DNA from: Sporolactobacillus sp. THM7-7
GTDB lineage: Bacteria; Bacillota; Bacilli; Bacillales; Sporolactobacillaceae
Assembly: GCF_004153225.1 (NCBI RefSeq)
Contig: NZ_SEMB01000030.1
Span: 1 to 41,374 of the forward strand
Reading direction: 5' to 3'
DNA length: 41,374 nucleotides
Position 1 is the stretch's first letter, and each line of letters begins with the position of its first letter. The notes under the pieces are model-generated. The model was not told the DNA's origin and did no database searches. It worked only from the letters and a program-made list of their open reading frames with translations. Positions 25,802 through 33,740 of the stretch are shown piece by piece. A program made the position numbers and the translations under genes.

Positions 25802-25849
25802 GGCCACTATTTTTTTGAACACTTGCCCGATTAAGCATCAAAAAACAAG

Positions 25850-25877
25850 CCGAGTCCCAATGGGAACCGGATTTTTT
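25850..25877 (+). terminator. Terminator of the glycosyltransferase unit
   Basis: CCG-AG-TCCC / GGGA-AC-CGG around a three-base loop, followed by ATTTTTT; 48 bases after the cotSA-like stop. Confidence 0.75.
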
Positions 25878-25940
25878 ACATTTTATAGGACGTGTTATAG
25901 GATAATGATGATTTTGATGATGAAAAATGGTATATACGAG

Positions 25941-25972
25941 GACTCCTGCGGGAAAGGCGAGCCACCTGAGAC
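25941..25972. repeat. GC-rich dispersed repeat, partial copy 2
   Basis: GACTCCTGCGGGAAA-GCGAGCCA--TGAGAC matches the inverse of 19007-19038 in all but about four positions. It lies between the convergent cotSA-like and galU genes. Confidence 0.6.
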
Positions 25973-26068
25973 TCAGCAGCAGAATGCTTATGGATCGCCT
26001 GAGTCAAGCGGGCAAATGTTGTGAAGTCAACATGATGCATGAACAGAACCTTTTCAGCAGCTAAACTT

Positions 26069-26881
26069 CTAATGTTGATCCTTTCGTTGCTGCTTGAAGA
26101 GCATATGCTGCATGTCAATATATTCCTTTTCCGAACCGATATCAAATCGTTGCCCAGTCAACACCTTTCCATAACACTTACCCGCAGCCAGCAACCTCTG
26201 TATCCCATCGGTTAATTGAATTTCTCCTGTCTGATCTGGGACAACCTTTTCTAAAGCGGCCATCAGTTCCGGGGTGAACACATACCTGCCCGTGACCGCG
26301 AGATTGGACGGCGGATCTTGTTTTGGTTTTTCAACGATATGTCTGATCTCATAAAGCCCTTGCTCAACCTTAGACCCCTGAATGACCCCATAATTCTGCA
26401 AACGCTCCGTTTCAACCTCTGTTAAACCCAGCACATGACTGTTCTTTTCCTCGTACACATCGATTAGCTCTTTAATTCCTCTCCCAACAATTAAATCATC
26501 CGGAAGCATGACAGCAAAAGGATCGTTCCCCACGAATTCCTTCCCAAGGCGAACCGCTTGACCGAGCCCCCCAGCATACGCTTGGCGTGTGTAGAAAATT
26601 TGGATATTCGGTCGCTTGACTTTATCCAGTAAAGCCGATTTATTGGCTTTTTGTAAAAACATTTCTAGCTCCAAGGAATCGTCAAAATAATCGACGATCA
26701 TGTTTTTCGATCGGGACACCACAATCAAAATCTGATCGATTCCTGCAGCGATGGCTTCTTCGACAACGTACTGAATAGAAGGCTTATTATTGATCGGGAA
26801 CATTTCTTTAGGGATGACCTTAGTGATGGGAAGACTTCTTGTACCATATCCGGCAGCAGGGATAATTGCTTTTTTTATCAA
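26069..26881 (-). CDS. galU: UTP-glucose-1-phosphate uridylyltransferase (GalU/YtdA type)
   Basis: 270 residues; makes UDP-glucose from UTP and glucose-1-phosphate. The nucleotide loop GYGTRSLPITKVIPKEMFPI at the N-terminus and LPDD for the metal are present; VEKP is also family-typical. In B. subtilis ytdA, a gene of this type, stands beside ytcA and ytcB, as here. It would feed UDP-glucose to the dehydrogenase encoded at 27240. TTG start with AAGGGGG upstream. Divergent from that dehydrogenase gene across a 358-base region. Confidence 0.92.
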   Translation of the reverse strand: MIKKAIIPAAGYGTRSLPITKVIPKEMFPINNKPSIQYVVEEAIAAGIDQILIVVSRSKNMIVDYFDDSLELEMFLQKANKSALLDKVKRPNIQIFYTRQAYAGGLGQAVRLGKEFVGNDPFAVMLPDDLIVGRGIKELIDVYEEKNSHVLGLTEVETERLQNYGVIQGSKVEQGLYEIRHIVEKPKQDPPSNLAVTGRYVFTPELMAALEKVVPDQTGEIQLTDGIQRLLAAGKCYGKVLTGQRFDIGSEKEYIDMQHMLFKQQRKDQH

Positions 26882-26920
26882 CTGTCTCTCCCCCTTCCCT
26901 AACCAGAATGCTATATTCTA

Positions 26921-26935
26921 TTCTGTTCAACAGAA
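26921..26935. promoter_or_regulatory. Perfect 7-1-7 palindrome upstream of galU
   Basis: TTCTGTTCAACAGAA, 40 bases before the galU start, in the promoter position. It could be an operator; the regulator is unknown. Confidence 0.35.
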
Positions 26936-27122
26936 GTGTTCTCCACAATAACCCTTTTTCAGATGAAAAATAGTCAGGTCACTCATTTTCCTCGTAGCTG
27001 AATTCCCCGCTATTTTGTGTCAGCCGCTTTGCCAATACTAAGCGGCGCCTATATTGACTCTTTTGTCGATTTATAGTCAAACGTCTAGCGCACTCTGAGA
27101 CCCTCACTAATACAATAAAGTA

Positions 27123-27207
27123 GTTAGTTGAACCAATCGGACCTTTACGGACAGTTGATCGCCTCTTGAGGTCCTGGGGCGCGCTGCCCGTTAAGGCCGG
27201 GTCAGAC
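27123..27207 (+). ncRNA. Structured RNA element, copy 2 (EAR/epsC RNA candidate)
   Basis: Shares AACCAATCGGACCTTTACGG and CTGCCCGTTAAGG with copy 1. The main stem is the same apart from one mismatch (ACGGACAG/CTGCCCGT); the loop helix has changed on both sides (CGCCTC/GGGGCG in place of the TCTA/TAGA region), which shows selection for pairing. It lies 33 bases before the dehydrogenase start, on the same strand. Confidence 0.65.
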
Positions 27208-27239
27208 CGTATTACGTTGCGGAAGGAGCAGTCAATATC

Positions 27240-28529
27240 GTGGACATATGTGTCATAGGTGCAGGCTACGTCGGCTTAACATCAGCTGCTGTATTAGCTG
27301 ACCTTGGTCATTCTGTTTCTTGTCTGGATACAAATACTGAAAAAATAAAATCATTAACTTCAGGTGACGTACCAATTTATGAACCGGGTTTGAAAGAGTT
27401 GATCCAAAATAACCGCTCCAGGTTAACTTTTAGCGCGCCAACTCGAGAAATCATGAATAAAGCTCCGGTTATTTACATTGCGGTTGGAACACCATCCACG
27501 CCAACCGGTCAAGCGGATTTAACCTATGTTGAATCCGTCGTTGATCTAATCGCAGATTCTCTTGCTTCCTATAAAACCATTATCACGAAAAGTACGGTGC
27601 CGCCTGGAACCAATGAATGGATCTACGACACCTTACTCGGAAAAGGGATCGATCCTCAGCTATTTGACGTTGTGTCCAATCCGGAATTCTTAAGGGAAGG
27701 CAGTGCCATAGCCGATACCATCCATCCGGATAAAATTGTCGTCGGCAAGCATAGCGATGATCATCGATCGCTGCCCATTCTCAAAGAAATCTACAAACTT
27801 ATCGATGCGCCTTTTATTGTAACCACCTTAACTGGAGCCGAGATGATTAAATATGCATCCAATGCTTTTCTCGCTACAAAAATTTCATTCATTAATGAAA
27901 TCGCGAGAATATGCGATCAGTATGCTGTGAACGTGGCGGATGTAGCGAAAGGCATCGGCACGGATCCAAGAATAGGACCGCATTTTCTTCGAGCTGGGAT
28001 TGGCTATGGCGGCTCCTGCTTTCCGAAAGATGTGAGCTCATTAGTCTTTAATGCCACCCAGAAAAATGTGCAACCGGTGCTTTTACAAGCCGTTCAATTG
28101 ATCAACAAGACACAAGTGGATTGCTATATCGATAAACTGCTGACTGTTTTTCCGAATCTCTCCGGATTGAAAATAACCGTTCTGGGGATCGCTTTTAAAC
28201 CAAACACGGATGACACGAGATATTCACCTGGTGTGACCCTGATTAACCAGTTAAGTGATCTTGGCTGCGCGGTTAGTGCGTACGATCCACAAGCGATTTT
28301 GCCTTCTCCGGTAAGCGCAAACGTCAGGCAGCATCGTGATCTCGATGAATCGATAAAAGGTGCAGATGGTATTGTGATTGCAACCGATTGGGATGAATTG
28401 ATCAATCTGGATTGGACGGAAGTGAAGAAATGGATGAACGGCGATTTAATTTTAGATGCGCGAAATTGCATTGATCCGAAGATTGTTCGAGCGCACGGTC
28501 TGCGCTATTTAGGGGTTGCTCGGTCATGA
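27240..28529 (+). CDS. UDP-glucose/UDP-sugar 6-dehydrogenase (YtcA-like)
   Basis: 429 residues. Oxidises a UDP-hexose to its uronic acid with two NAD+. The N-terminal Rossmann motif GAGYVGLTSAAVLADLGH, the STVPPGT segment, the NPEFLREGSA loop, the catalytic Cys in GYGGSCFPKD, and the C-terminal domain FKPNTDDTRYSPG are all present. Most like UDP-glucose dehydrogenases and B. subtilis YtcA. GTG start with AAGGAG upstream. Its stop overlaps the next start (ATGA), so the pair is coupled and should act in sequence. Confidence 0.93.
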   Translation: MDICVIGAGYVGLTSAAVLADLGHSVSCLDTNTEKIKSLTSGDVPIYEPGLKELIQNNRSRLTFSAPTREIMNKAPVIYIAVGTPSTPTGQADLTYVESVVDLIADSLASYKTIITKSTVPPGTNEWIYDTLLGKGIDPQLFDVVSNPEFLREGSAIADTIHPDKIVVGKHSDDHRSLPILKEIYKLIDAPFIVTTLTGAEMIKYASNAFLATKISFINEIARICDQYAVNVADVAKGIGTDPRIGPHFLRAGIGYGGSCFPKDVSSLVFNATQKNVQPVLLQAVQLINKTQVDCYIDKLLTVFPNLSGLKITVLGIAFKPNTDDTRYSPGVTLINQLSDLGCAVSAYDPQAILPSPVSANVRQHRDLDESIKGADGIVIATDWDELINLDWTEVKKWMNGDLILDARNCIDPKIVRAHGLRYLGVARS

Positions 28530-29473
28530 AGATACTCGTGACCGGAGCCGCCGGGTTTATTGGTTCCCATTTATGTGAAAAGCTGCTCGCAGATCCACAA
28601 AATACTGTTGTTGGTGTAGATACATTTATCGGTCCGACACCGAACTCGTTAAAGCAAGTCAACCTGGATCGACTCGTCAAACATCCGCGTTTCACAATGC
28701 TGAACGAAGATTTATTGACCACTGATCTTGAACACTTGCTTCAGGGCATTCAGATCATTTACCATTTGGCAGGCATGCCAGGCGTCCGGTCCAGTTGGGG
28801 GAAGGATTTCGATCCCTATGTGACGAACAATATCCTGGTCACACAACGACTGCTTGAAGCCGTTAAGGGAAAACCGCTACAAAAGTTTATCTATGCATCG
28901 ACATCATCCGTCTATGGTGAAAAAAACGGAAAAGTGTTAGAAGAAACAATCCTAACTCCACTTTCCCCATATGGAATTACGAAGCTGACCGGCGAGTACC
29001 TATGCCGCGTCTACCACAAAAGCTTTGACGTTCCGGTCATTATCGTCCGTTTCTTTACTGTCTATGGACCGAGACAGCGACCGGATATGGCCTTCCATCG
29101 ATTCATTAAACAAATTTTAGAAGATAAACCGATCACCTTGTTCGGAGACGGTACCCAGTCCAGGGATTTCACCTACGTCAACGATTGTGTGGATGGAATT
29201 TCCGCAATCGTTCATACCAATCATCTCGTCGGAAAAACGATGAATATTGGCGGCAAGGAACGTGCTTCCGTGAATGAAACCCTTTCACTGATCGAGCAAT
29301 TAACAGGTAAAAAGGCTAAGATCACCTTTTTGCCTCAACTAAAAGGAGAGCCGAAGCATACATGGGCAGACATTTCAAAAGCGCAGGCACTCCTGGGTTA
29401 TGATCCCAAGATGCCCCTAAAAGAAGGCCTTGCCGAAGAAATAGCCTATATCCAATCTGTTTATCAATCCTAA
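28526..29473 (+). CDS. NAD-dependent UDP-sugar epimerase (YtcB-like)
   Basis: 315 residues of the extended short-chain dehydrogenase family. The NAD motif GAAGFIGSHL is at 7-16, the active-site Ser-Ser-x-YG (STSSVYG) and YGITK (Tyr-x3-Lys) follow, and RFFTVYGPRQRPDMAF is typical of UDP-glucuronate and similar 4-epimerases. It closely resembles B. subtilis YtcB, including the FIGPTP.SLK segment. With the dehydrogenase it would give a UDP-uronic acid such as UDP-galacturonate for the glycan. Confidence 0.92.
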   Translation: MKILVTGAAGFIGSHLCEKLLADPQNTVVGVDTFIGPTPNSLKQVNLDRLVKHPRFTMLNEDLLTTDLEHLLQGIQIIYHLAGMPGVRSSWGKDFDPYVTNNILVTQRLLEAVKGKPLQKFIYASTSSVYGEKNGKVLEETILTPLSPYGITKLTGEYLCRVYHKSFDVPVIIVRFFTVYGPRQRPDMAFHRFIKQILEDKPITLFGDGTQSRDFTYVNDCVDGISAIVHTNHLVGKTMNIGGKERASVNETLSLIEQLTGKKAKITFLPQLKGEPKHTWADISKAQALLGYDPKMPLKEGLAEEIAYIQSVYQS

Positions 29474-29500
29474 ATTGCAAGAAAGGGCAGGATCGGATCG

Positions 29501-29608
29501 ATGAAAGATCAAAACACAGACATACCCGTGCTCAACCTGTCAAAAATCACTGAGTCAGTTTTCACTAAAAAACAAATTACTATTCAATCTTCATCATGCC
29601 CTTTGTGA
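29501..29608 (+). pseudogene. Short frame after the epimerase, probable truncated gene start
   Basis: AAAGGGCAGGAT and an ATG at 29501 open 35 codons (MKDQNTDIPVLNLSKITES...) right after the epimerase gene and in line with it. The last ten codons run into the minus-strand remnant described next. It looks like the front of a further operon gene cut off by a rearrangement. No family recognised. Confidence 0.4.
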
Positions 29609-29726
29609 GCAACAATAAATTCTGCTCGCTGTCGCCCGTATAAACCAATCGATTTCCACCGTCAATGTGCCAGCTATATGCTTTCGTCCCTTCAGCGGCA
29701 TGGCTTAATCCCTTCCATGAAGCCAT
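29580..29726 (-). pseudogene. Possible RelE/YoeB-type toxin C-terminal remnant
   Basis: 48 codons, ending in TAG, with KAYSWHIDGGNRLVYTGDSE and LLLLTKG, which recalls the C-terminal 'S-R-I-...-H/N-RLVY ... CKGHY' of YoeB/Txe toxins. The N-terminal half and an antitoxin gene are missing, and the usual His-Tyr end reads otherwise. It lies between the tRNA terminator and the epimerase gene. Weak call. Confidence 0.3.
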
Positions 29727-29757
29727 GCCGCAGTTCGATAATGCGTACCAAATAAGA

Positions 29758-29777
29758 AAAACCCCGGAAAACCGCGG
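29758..29777 (-). terminator. Terminator of the tRNA cluster
   Basis: On the minus strand CCGCGG-TTTT-CCGGGG (one mismatch) followed by TTTTTCTTATTT, 38 bases beyond the tRNA-Ser 3' end. Confidence 0.75.
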
Positions 29778-29814
29778 CATTAAGGTTCTGGATAAAACTA
29801 TAAAAGATAAGGAA

Positions 29815-29904
29815 CGGAGGAAGAGGGATTCGAACCCCCGCGAGCCGTGAAGCCCCTGTCGGTTTTCAAGACCGATCCCTTCAGCCAGACTTGGGTATTC
29901 CTCC
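29815..29904 (-). tRNA. tRNA-Ser (anticodon TGA)
   Basis: 90 bases with a 7-bp acceptor stem GGAGGAA/TTCCTCC and discriminator G, the long variable arm typical of serine tRNAs, and anticodon loop CTTGAAA. No CCA is encoded. Last of the five tRNAs in the transcript. Confidence 0.95.
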
Positions 29905-29912
29905 AAATCAAA

Positions 29913-29989
29913 TGGTGGACCCTGTAGGACTCGAACCTACGACCGGACGGTTATGAGCCGTCTGCTCTAACCAACTGAGCTAAGGGTCC
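29913..29989 (-). tRNA. tRNA-Ile (anticodon CAT, lysidine-modified)
   Basis: Stem GGACCCT/AGGGTCC, discriminator A and encoded CCA. The anticodon is CAT, but body and acceptor sequence match the isoleucine tRNA whose C34 is converted to lysidine by TilS to read AUA, not the methionine tRNAs. The separate elongator tRNA-Met of this cluster differs clearly. Confidence 0.88.
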
Positions 29990-29993
29990 AACG

Positions 29994-30068
29994 GGCGGTT
30001 AGTGGGGTTCGAACCCACGCATGCCGGAACCACAATCCGGTGTGTTAAACCACTTCACCATAACCGCC
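29994..30068 (-). tRNA. tRNA-His (anticodon GTG)
   Basis: Encodes the extra G at -1 paired with C73, as required by histidyl-tRNA synthetase, and anticodon loop ATTGTGG. No CCA encoded. Confidence 0.95.
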
Positions 30069-30086
30069 ATATATAAATAAAAAAAA

Positions 30087-30160
30087 TAGCGGCGGGGGGA
30101 ATCGAACCCTCGACCTCACGGGTATGAACCGTACGCTCTAGCCAGCTGAGCTACACCGCC
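30087..30160 (-). tRNA. tRNA-Met, elongator (anticodon CAT)
   Basis: GGCGGTG acceptor strand with a G1-T72 pair, D-loop AGCTGGCTAGA and loop TTCATAC match the Bacillus elongator tRNA-Met. It lacks the three G-C pairs of the initiator anticodon stem. No CCA encoded. Confidence 0.92.
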
Positions 30161-30161
30161 A

Positions 30162-30236
30162 TGGCTCCACAGGCAGGATTCGAACCTGCGACCGATCGGT
30201 TAACAGCCGATTGCTCTACCGCTGAGCTACTGTGGA
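30162..30236 (-). tRNA. tRNA-Asn (anticodon GTT)
   Basis: Acceptor TCCACAG/CTGTGGA, discriminator G, encoded CCA, anticodon loop CTGTTAA. First tRNA of the transcript. Confidence 0.95.
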
Positions 30237-30255
30237 ATAAAACAGAACAGAAATA

Positions 30256-30284
30256 AATTTAACATAAGCTGATAAGGCTGTCAA
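30256..30284 (-). promoter_or_regulatory. Promoter of the tRNA cluster
   Basis: On the minus strand TTGACA and TAAATT 17 bases apart, 20 bases before the tRNA-Asn gene. A strong sigma-A-type site as expected for stable RNA. Confidence 0.75.
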
Positions 30285-30417
30285 TAATTGTTGAAATGAA
30301 TCGATATCTTTCCAACGACAAGAAATAATATACCATATTTACACGTGATTGGCAATAACTTTTTCTTCCACTTTTTTTAGCTGATGCTTCCGGCAAAAAG
30401 CCGTTTATATTTTGCTT

Positions 30418-31044
30418 TTATTTTTTATCGATAACAATTCTTGTGCCGTCCACCGAGACAACCTGGACCGGGACATCTTTCTCCAGAAATTCTCCGTCGG
30501 TGATGGCACTGTAATTTTTCCCGTCGATTTTGATCGTGCCGACCGGCCGGAAAGGGGTTACAGTCATCCCCTCTTTACCGACCAGATGCTGATAGCCTTC
30601 ATTGATGGAATTGTACCCCTTCTCGCCGGACAGCTGATCGCGAAGCGTGATTTTTTCAAAATAATCGCGACGGGGCATCCATCTCGTAAAAATGAGTGAG
30701 CCGCATGAGCCAATGACAAAAGCGATGCCGACGAGCATGCCGTAAAGAAGCGTCGGCGCCGGCAGCGCACAGGCAATGATCATCAGAACGAAACCGAGCG
30801 CGGCAATAATACCTGTTGTAAACAGCTTTCCGTCTATGATAATGAGGATCAGCCCGCCGACAAGGAGCAGTACGATCCACGTGGATGCCTGATCGGTCAG
30901 AAAATAGATGAAATACATAATGAACAGGCCGCTGCCAATCACCGCGAAAAGGCCCCTTGCTTTGACGAGCAGTTCCCCGAACAAAAAACCCGATGCAAGC
31001 AAAATAACAAGAAACCCGCCTGCAGGTATTGACAATATATCCAT
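30418..31044 (-). CDS. NfeD-family membrane protein
   Basis: About 208 residues: three to four membrane helices in the first 130 residues and a C-terminal OB-fold NfeD domain (LVGKEGMTVTPFRPVGTIKIDGKNY...). NfeD proteins work with SPFH/flotillin proteins in membrane microdomains; no flotillin (YqfA) gene lies next to it here, unlike in many Bacilli, where yqeZ-yqfA-yqfB are linked. The ATG at 31044 begins directly before the first helix; the frame continues further up to 31203 without family likeness. The ribosome site GCGGGTG is weak. Confidence 0.8.
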   Translation of the reverse strand: MDILSIPAGGFLVILLASGFLFGELLVKARGLFAVIGSGLFIMYFIYFLTDQASTWIVLLLVGGLILIIIDGKLFTTGIIAALGFVLMIIACALPAPTLLYGMLVGIAFVIGSCGSLIFTRWMPRRDYFEKITLRDQLSGEKGYNSINEGYQHLVGKEGMTVTPFRPVGTIKIDGKNYSAITDGEFLEKDVPVQVVSVDGTRIVIDKK

Positions 31045-31183
31045 GACGGACACCCGCTTTCTTCTCTCTGCTTCTATTAAACCATACGCGGCATCCGCTG
31101 GAAAGTTCCCGTAAAAAAATTGTTTAAAAAAAAGAATAAAACACTCCCGTCTTGCATATGGATGAATCAAGGAGATGGTTCGG

Positions 31184-31507
31184 GTGAAAAAAAAAGTGTT
31201 CACGATATTGTTACTCCTCGTCTGCTGGACAAGCTACGCCGATCTGACAACAGGCACGCTTCCGTCCGGGCAGAAGACGGACTTCTCTGTCCCAGGCTCG
31301 GAAAAAGCCGCGGTTCCCTTTAAAAGGATCACGGTCGAACCCGGGGACACCCTTCTCTCCATTACCGAACGGATCAATGAAGGCGATGTCTCGATCGATC
31401 AAGTGATGGACGATTTTACGATTCTCAATCCTTCGGCGGATCCAAACCACCTTCAGATCGGAAAATCTTACGCCTTTCCGGATTATGACGATCAGTCGCA
31501 GCCGTAA
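31184..31507 (+). CDS. yqfZ: YqfZ-like exported protein with LysM-type domain
   Basis: About 107 residues: basic start KKK, hydrophobic signal or anchor helix (VFTILLLLVCWTSYA), then a single LysM-like module ITVEPGDTLLSITERI ... ILNPSADPNHLQIGKSYAFP that would bind peptidoglycan. It corresponds in place and type to B. subtilis YqfZ, just upstream of ispG. The GTG at 31184 is preferred as start, 8 bases after AAGGAG; the ATG at 31175 touches that site. Confidence 0.8.
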   Translation: MKKKVFTILLLLVCWTSYADLTTGTLPSGQKTDFSVPGSEKAAVPFKRITVEPGDTLLSITERINEGDVSIDQVMDDFTILNPSADPNHLQIGKSYAFPDYDDQSQP

Positions 31508-31668
31508 CAGAAATCGATCTCTTATTTTCTTATCGGCGACACACATACCTGGACGAACAGCATCTGATTATTTGCTTGCACATCGATAAAGTCACTGCTA
31601 CACTATTCATGTTATACTGGATAAGAGACAGCATAGATCATCTTTTTATCTAAAGGAGAGAATCTCTC

Positions 31669-32778
31669 GTGGCAGAAATCACACACCGCACGAAGACGAG
31701 AAAAGTCAAAGTCGGACCTTTAACCATCGGCGGATCTAATGAAGTGATTATCCAAAGCATGACCACAACGAAGACACGCGACGTAGAAGCAACCGTCGCT
31801 GAAATAAAACGGCTGGAAAAAGCGGGCTGCCAGCTCATTCGAGTGGCCTGCCCGACCATGGAGGACGCGCTCGCCATTCCCGATATTAAAAAACAGATCG
31901 ATATCCCGCTCGTGGTCGACATTCATTTCAACTATAAACTGGCATTGAAAGCGATTGAAGGCGGAGCGGACAAGATCCGGATCAATCCCGGGAATATCGG
32001 AAAGCGCGAAAACGTCGAAGCCGTTGTCCGGGCCGCCAAGGCGAGGCATATTCCAATCCGGATCGGCGTGAATGCCGGTTCGCTGGAGAAGCACATTCTT
32101 GATAAGTACGGCTACCCGACAGCGGACGGCATGGTAGAAAGCGCGCTTCATCATATTAAAATCCTCGAAGATCTCGATTTCCATGACATTGTCGTCTCTC
32201 TGAAAGCATCCAATGTCAATCTGGCGGTCGAGGCTTATGAAAAAGCGGCGCAAACCTTTGATTATCCGCTTCATCTAGGCATTACAGAATCGGGAACCTT
32301 CTTCTCAGGGAGTATCAAAAGCGCCGCCGGGCTGGGCATTCTGCTCCATGAAGGCATCGGCAACACGATCCGCATCTCGCTTTCGGCCGATCCCGTTCAG
32401 GAAGTTAAAGTATGCCGCGAATTGCTGAAAACGTTCGGCCTCGCCAACGCCGCAACATTAGTCTCCTGTCCAACGTGCGGCCGGATTCAGATCGATCTGA
32501 TCAAAATCGCTAATGAAGTCGAGGATTACATCGCCAACATTCACGCCCCGATCAAAGTGTCCGTCCTCGGCTGCGCCGTGAATGGACCAGGCGAAGCGCG
32601 CGAAGCGGATATCGGCATTGCCGGCGGACGCGGCGAAGGTCTTTTGTTCCGGCATGGGAAGATTATCCGCAAAGTCCCGGAAGATAAAATGGTCGATGAA
32701 CTGAAAATAGAAATCGATAAGCTTGCCGAAGAATATTTTACCAGGAAAAAAGCGGAGCAGGAAAAAATCAATGTTTGA
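31669..32778 (+). CDS. ispG: 4-hydroxy-3-methylbut-2-enyl diphosphate synthase (flavodoxin)
   Basis: 369 residues; the sixth step of the MEP isoprenoid pathway, using a 4Fe-4S cluster. The N-terminal TIM barrel binds MEcPP; cluster ligands are Cys267, Cys270, Cys302 and Glu309 (SCPTCGR and [11 protein letters not shown]). GTG start with AAAGGAG at 9 bases. ispH, the next and last enzyme of the pathway, is at 37798, also as in B. subtilis. Confidence 0.96.
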   Translation: MAEITHRTKTRKVKVGPLTIGGSNEVIIQSMTTTKTRDVEATVAEIKRLEKAGCQLIRVACPTMEDALAIPDIKKQIDIPLVVDIHFNYKLALKAIEGGADKIRINPGNIGKRENVEAVVRAAKARHIPIRIGVNAGSLEKHILDKYGYPTADGMVESALHHIKILEDLDFHDIVVSLKASNVNLAVEAYEKAAQTFDYPLHLGITESGTFFSGSIKSAAGLGILLHEGIGNTIRISLSADPVQEVKVCRELLKTFGLANAATLVSCPTCGRIQIDLIKIANEVEDYIANIHAPIKVSVLGCAVNGPGEAREADIGIAGGRGEGLLFRHGKIIRKVPEDKMVDELKIEIDKLAEEYFTRKKAEQEKINV

Positions 32779-32924
32779 CTCATTATAGGAGGCCGGGGCG
32801 AAAAAAGCTTCGGTTTTTTGGTACGTTCAGGAAGCACAAAAATTTTAACGAATGATCGGATAAGTCCCAACTCGACTCTGACTGATTTAAAGCCTGCCAA
32901 TCGACAAGTTTTTCCTCAATGAAA

Positions 32925-32959
32925 AAAATCCGGAGAGTAACGGGACTCTTCGGATTTTT
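32925..32959. terminator. Bidirectional terminator between ispG and nitroreductase
   Basis: AATCCGGAGAGT and ACTCTTCGGATT pair around a six-base loop, flanked by A- and T-tracts. Confidence 0.75.
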
Positions 32960-32993
32960 ATGATTATCGCAAGAAATCATGATTAAGGCATGC

Positions 32994-33572
32994 TTATTTC
33001 TCTACCCAAATTGTGATGTCCTCAACAGACTTTCTGGCAGGCGGCTTATATGTCACGCCCGCTTCAGGATATCCGACATAAATAAAACCCATGACAAGGC
33101 CATTTTCCGATACACCGAAAGCCCGCTTCATCGTTTCGGTATAGGTCGGATCTCCGGTACGCCACATCGCGCCGAGCCCTAAAGCGTGCGCAGCAAGCAG
33201 CATGTTTTCGACGGCACAGGCGGTCGCTGCGATTTCTTCAACCTTTTTCACTCTCGGGTTGTCGCTCGGCTCTACCGTAACAACGATGACGACCGGCGCC
33301 CGTTTCGCCTTGGAGAGCCCTTTTTCATACACGCTGTCCAGCAGTTCCCGGCTCGGCTGATCCAGCTTCTCCTGATTCAATTTCCCGTAAGCCTCGCCAA
33401 GCTTGTTCCGTCCTTCGCCGGTTAATACGGTAAAATGCCACGGTTCCGTGTTAAAATGGTTCGGCGCGCGCCTTGCTGCGTCCAAAATCTTCATAATCAG
33501 CGCTTTCGGGGGTATTTTTTCCGTTACTTTTTTGACGGAGCGCCTCGTTTCTATCGCTTCGATCGTATCCAT
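32994..33572 (-). CDS. FMN-dependent nitroreductase family protein
   Basis: 192 residues. The start IEAIETRRSVK is the FMN-phosphate contact; APNHFNTEPWHFTVL, AATACAVENMLLAAHALGLG and the C-terminal GFIYVGYPE are the family motifs. It forms a dimer that reduces nitro compounds or enones with NAD(P)H. The natural substrate is unknown; nearest in type to the YdjA/RutE subgroup. ATG start. An AAAACGTTTTCA at about 33670-33681 upstream is half similar to a cre site. Confidence 0.88.
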   Translation of the reverse strand: MDTIEAIETRRSVKKVTEKIPPKALIMKILDAARRAPNHFNTEPWHFTVLTGEGRNKLGEAYGKLNQEKLDQPSRELLDSVYEKGLSKAKRAPVVIVVTVEPSDNPRVKKVEEIAATACAVENMLLAAHALGLGAMWRTGDPTYTETMKRAFGVSENGLVMGFIYVGYPEAGVTYKPPARKSVEDITIWVEK

Positions 33573-33699
33573 CTCAAATCATTCCTTTGGCCGCCATTTT
33601 TATGTTCACTTCTGCTTATATTGTAACATACGTCACGGACGGTGAACGCAGATCTTGCATAGAATCAAAAAAACGTTTTCATCAACATTCATAAGCAGC

Positions 33700-33733
33700 A
33701 AAAAGACGCCCTGCATCCGCAAAGCGCCTTTTT
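33700..33733 (-). terminator. Terminator of yqfX
   Basis: AAAAAG-CGC pairs with GCG-CTTTTT with one mismatch; minus-strand T-tract. Eight bases after the yqfX stop. Confidence 0.65.
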
Positions 33734-33740
33734 GTGCCAT

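Noticed and set aside
20422-29473. Capsule or vegetative exopolysaccharide operon with its own export
   Set aside because: No flippase, Wzy-type polymerase or chain-length kinase is present; CotSA- and YtcA/B-like genes fit a spore surface role better.
29913-29989. CAT-anticodon tRNA as a methionine tRNA
   Set aside because: Body and acceptor sequence match the lysidine-type isoleucine tRNA; a proper elongator tRNA-Met is two genes away.
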